Positions 62,598 to 64,000 of a DNA stretch of 64,000 nt are shown piece by piece. The stretch is from Deltaproteobacteria bacterium (GTDB taxonomy: Bacteria; Myxococcota_A; Polyangia; JAAYKL01). Positions within the stretch are counted from its first letter, which is position 1. The number at the start of each line of letters is the position of its first letter. The stretch lies in contig JAFGXQ010000208.1 of NCBI GenBank assembly GCA_016936575.1, positions 1 through 64,000 on the forward strand, read 5' to 3'. Under the pieces are notes generated by a model. That model was given only the letters and a program-made list of their open reading frames with translations, did not search any database and had not been told where the DNA came from. The position numbers and the translations under genes are program-made.

Positions 62598-64000
62598 TCA
62601 ATTTTCAAGATATTCGCGAAATGCATCAAACGTTGTAGCACGCCCCAGAAACTGCTCCACCATGTCTTTCGCATCGACCGAGCTGCCTTTACGAATTACC
62701 ATATCGCGATAATCCGCCGCTGTGGCAGGGTTCAGCATTCCCTCTTTTTGAAATCGAGTGAGCAAGTCCTTCGCCAGCTTCAATGACCACATGTAGGAAT
62801 AGTACTCAGAGGAGTATCCGGTCAGATGACCGAAACTCGCATACACATAGGTGTCGTCCATATACGGATAGGGACTGTACTCCCGCTGCAACACCTTGGT
62901 GTTCTCAAGCAAATTCAAGTCCTCGGGAGGTATCACATGAAACTGCAGCGACATTCCGGCATAAAACATCTGCCGCATCACATGAACGCCTTTTCCGAAT
63001 TCCTCGGCGGCTCTGAGTTTGTCAACCAACTCTTTCGGAATGGACTCACCGGTCTCCGCGTGACGGGTGAAAGTTTTCAACACTGAATAGTCATACGCCC
63101 ATTCCTCCAACAGTTGAGATGGTACTTCCACAAATTCGGACTCACAGGAAATACCGGTTAAATTGGGGTACGCATACCCACCGGCAAGAATATGGTGCAT
63201 CAGATGACCGAACTCGTGAAACAGCGTAACCACATCGGAATGCTCCATCAAGGCAACCGATTCATCGTCGGGTTGTGGAAAATTGCATACCAGTGCGCCG
63301 ATGGGCAGCTGATACCCGGAAATCCCCTCCAACATATGAAACATTGCCATATGCTTATATTTTCCTTCCCGTGGATGCATATCCAAATAAAACCGACCGA
63401 TTTTCTGCGAATCTTCAAAAACGTCATAGGCCACAACGTCCGAATGCCAGACCGGTGCATCGGGAACTGGAGCAAATCGAACACCGAATATCTGTTGGTT
63501 GATATCCAGCACACCGTCCAAAACGGAGCTGAACGGGAAATATGCCCGCAACTCCTCCGGATTGAGTTGAAAGCGCTCTTCCTTGATTTTGTTCACATAG
63601 TAGAAGCGATCCCATGTATCGACCTCGGTCGCATTCGGATCATCCTGCTGTTTGCGCTTCAGAATATCAGCCAAATCCCGCTCCATACGAGGCCGAGCAA
63701 TATCGGCGACTTGATCGATAAACGCGGCAATGGTCGCACTATCATGTGCCATTTCAGTTTCTGCAGCGTAATCCGCCCAGTTGTGATATCCGAGGATTTG
63801 TGCCAACTGAGCCCGTAAAGTGAGCATATCTTTCAAGTTTTTCTCATTGGCCGGCCAAGCACGTTTTAAAAATGCGTGATACAGATCTTTGCGAACCGCA
63901 TCAGATTCCGCATAGTTCACCACCGGAAAAAAATCGGGATAATCAGTGGAGATACGAATTTTTCCATCTTCTGTCTTAGGATGGGCATCGATAAAATCTT
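62598..64000 (-). CDS. M3-family zinc oligopeptidase, C-terminal part (5' end outside window)
   Basis: The open frame runs off the right edge; the visible 467 residues contain the whole catalytic region. The zinc motif HEFGHLMHH, then a Glu in CESEFVEVPSQLLEEW about 28 residues later, and the substrate-binding Tyr/Gly-rich segment ASFGHLTGYSSEYYSYMWS are those of thimet oligopeptidase/Dcp/oligopeptidase A. It degrades short peptides in the cytoplasm or periplasm; which one depends on the missing N-terminus. A GTG at 63923 is internal because the reading frame continues upstream without a stop. Convergent with the GGDEF gene at 21 bp. Confidence 0.9.
   Translation of the reverse strand, partial: DFIDAHPKTEDGKIRISTDYPDFFPVVNYAESDAVRKDLYHAFLKRAWPANEKNLKDMLTLRAQLAQILGYHNWADYAAETEMAHDSATIAAFIDQVADIARPRMERDLADILKRKQQDDPNATEVDTWDRFYYVNKIKEERFQLNPEELRAYFPFSSVLDGVLDINQQIFGVRFAPVPDAPVWHSDVVAYDVFEDSQKIGRFYLDMHPREGKYKHMAMFHMLEGISGYQLPIGALVCNFPQPDDESVALMEHSDVVTLFHEFGHLMHHILAGGYAYPNLTGISCESEFVEVPSQLLEEWAYDYSVLKTFTRHAETGESIPKELVDKLRAAEEFGKGVHVMRQMFYAGMSLQFHVIPPEDLNLLENTKVLQREYSPYPYMDDTYVYASFGHLTGYSSEYYSYMWSLKLAKDLLTRFQKEGMLNPATAADYRDMVIRKGSSVDAKDMVEQFLGRATTFDAFREYLEN

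Noticed and set aside
1-64000. tRNA, rRNA, CRISPR, integrase, transposase or prophage genes
   Set aside because: Every gap above about 150 bp was read on both strands and shows no cloverleaf, spaced repeats or mobile-element protein; the window looks like stable chromosome.

Overview
The window reads as chromosomal DNA of a heterotrophic Gram-negative bacterium of deltaproteobacterial grade (Myxococcota/Bradymonadales-like). This placement is inference, not a phylogeny. It rests on an Asp-Thr repeat linker on a secreted enzyme, a membrane Ser/Thr protein kinase, a PP2C-like pseudo-phosphatase, lipoproteins with lipoboxes, a sigma-54 type promoter and two GGDEF proteins. Coding density is high, with about 56 protein genes, short intergenic gaps and many 1-11 nt overlaps. 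I found no rRNA, tRNA, CRISPR array, insertion sequence or phage genes.

Layout. 1-671: 3' end of a secreted GH45 endoglucanase. 699-6590: transketolase, methylmalonyl-CoA epimerase, an ECF sigma factor behind a sigma-54 type promoter, YebC and a membrane diguanylate cyclase; an imperfect ~100 bp direct repeat flanks yebC. 6886-12711: START protein, a retinol-saturase-like/ferredoxin-reductase-like fusion and a degenerate PP2C/TPR membrane protein. 12716-15052: a three-gene homocysteine-from-sulfide operon (HcyS-like DUF39, NIL-ferredoxin, UPF0280). 15201-24631: histidine kinase-receiver protein, NTT-like carrier, Smr protein, L,D-transpeptidase, small proteins, a lipoprotein and an M23 peptidase. 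24786-30841: peptidase T, Ser/Thr kinase, membrane protein, PHP phosphoesterase and an orphan ATP-grasp protein. 30819-32988: pseB-pseC. 33236-38882: GTP-type PEP carboxykinase, a hydrolase, a cyclase-like amidohydrolase, a LysM/DUF882 wall protein and a Cys-rich protein. 38964-44528: a housekeeping run of M50 protease, scpA, scpB, pdxJ, acpS and nnr. 44713-46738: leuA and an ACT protein. 46752-50396: trkH and a catalytically dead P-type ATPase fused to a TRASH-like finger. 50715-54467: coiled-coil membrane protein, a clear terminator, pyrF, rlmB and a GT39/83 glycosyltransferase. 54603-57353: TPR lipoprotein and gluconate uptake and phosphorylation. 57340-64000: methyltransferase, leuCD, membrane thioredoxin, a second diguanylate cyclase and an M3 peptidase that runs off the end.

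Metabolically the window supports sugar/gluconate catabolism (gntPK, tkt), gluconeogenesis (pckG), propionate-type carbon flow (mce), leucine synthesis (leuA, leuCD) and an archaeal-type sulfide-to-homocysteine route. The most unusual item is the two-gene unit of a P1B-like ATPase without catalytic residues followed by a Trk potassium-channel subunit. Next are the pseudo-phosphatase, the FAD/FNR fusion, the bacterial GH45 enzyme and a gntP gene whose best start codon is AUC.
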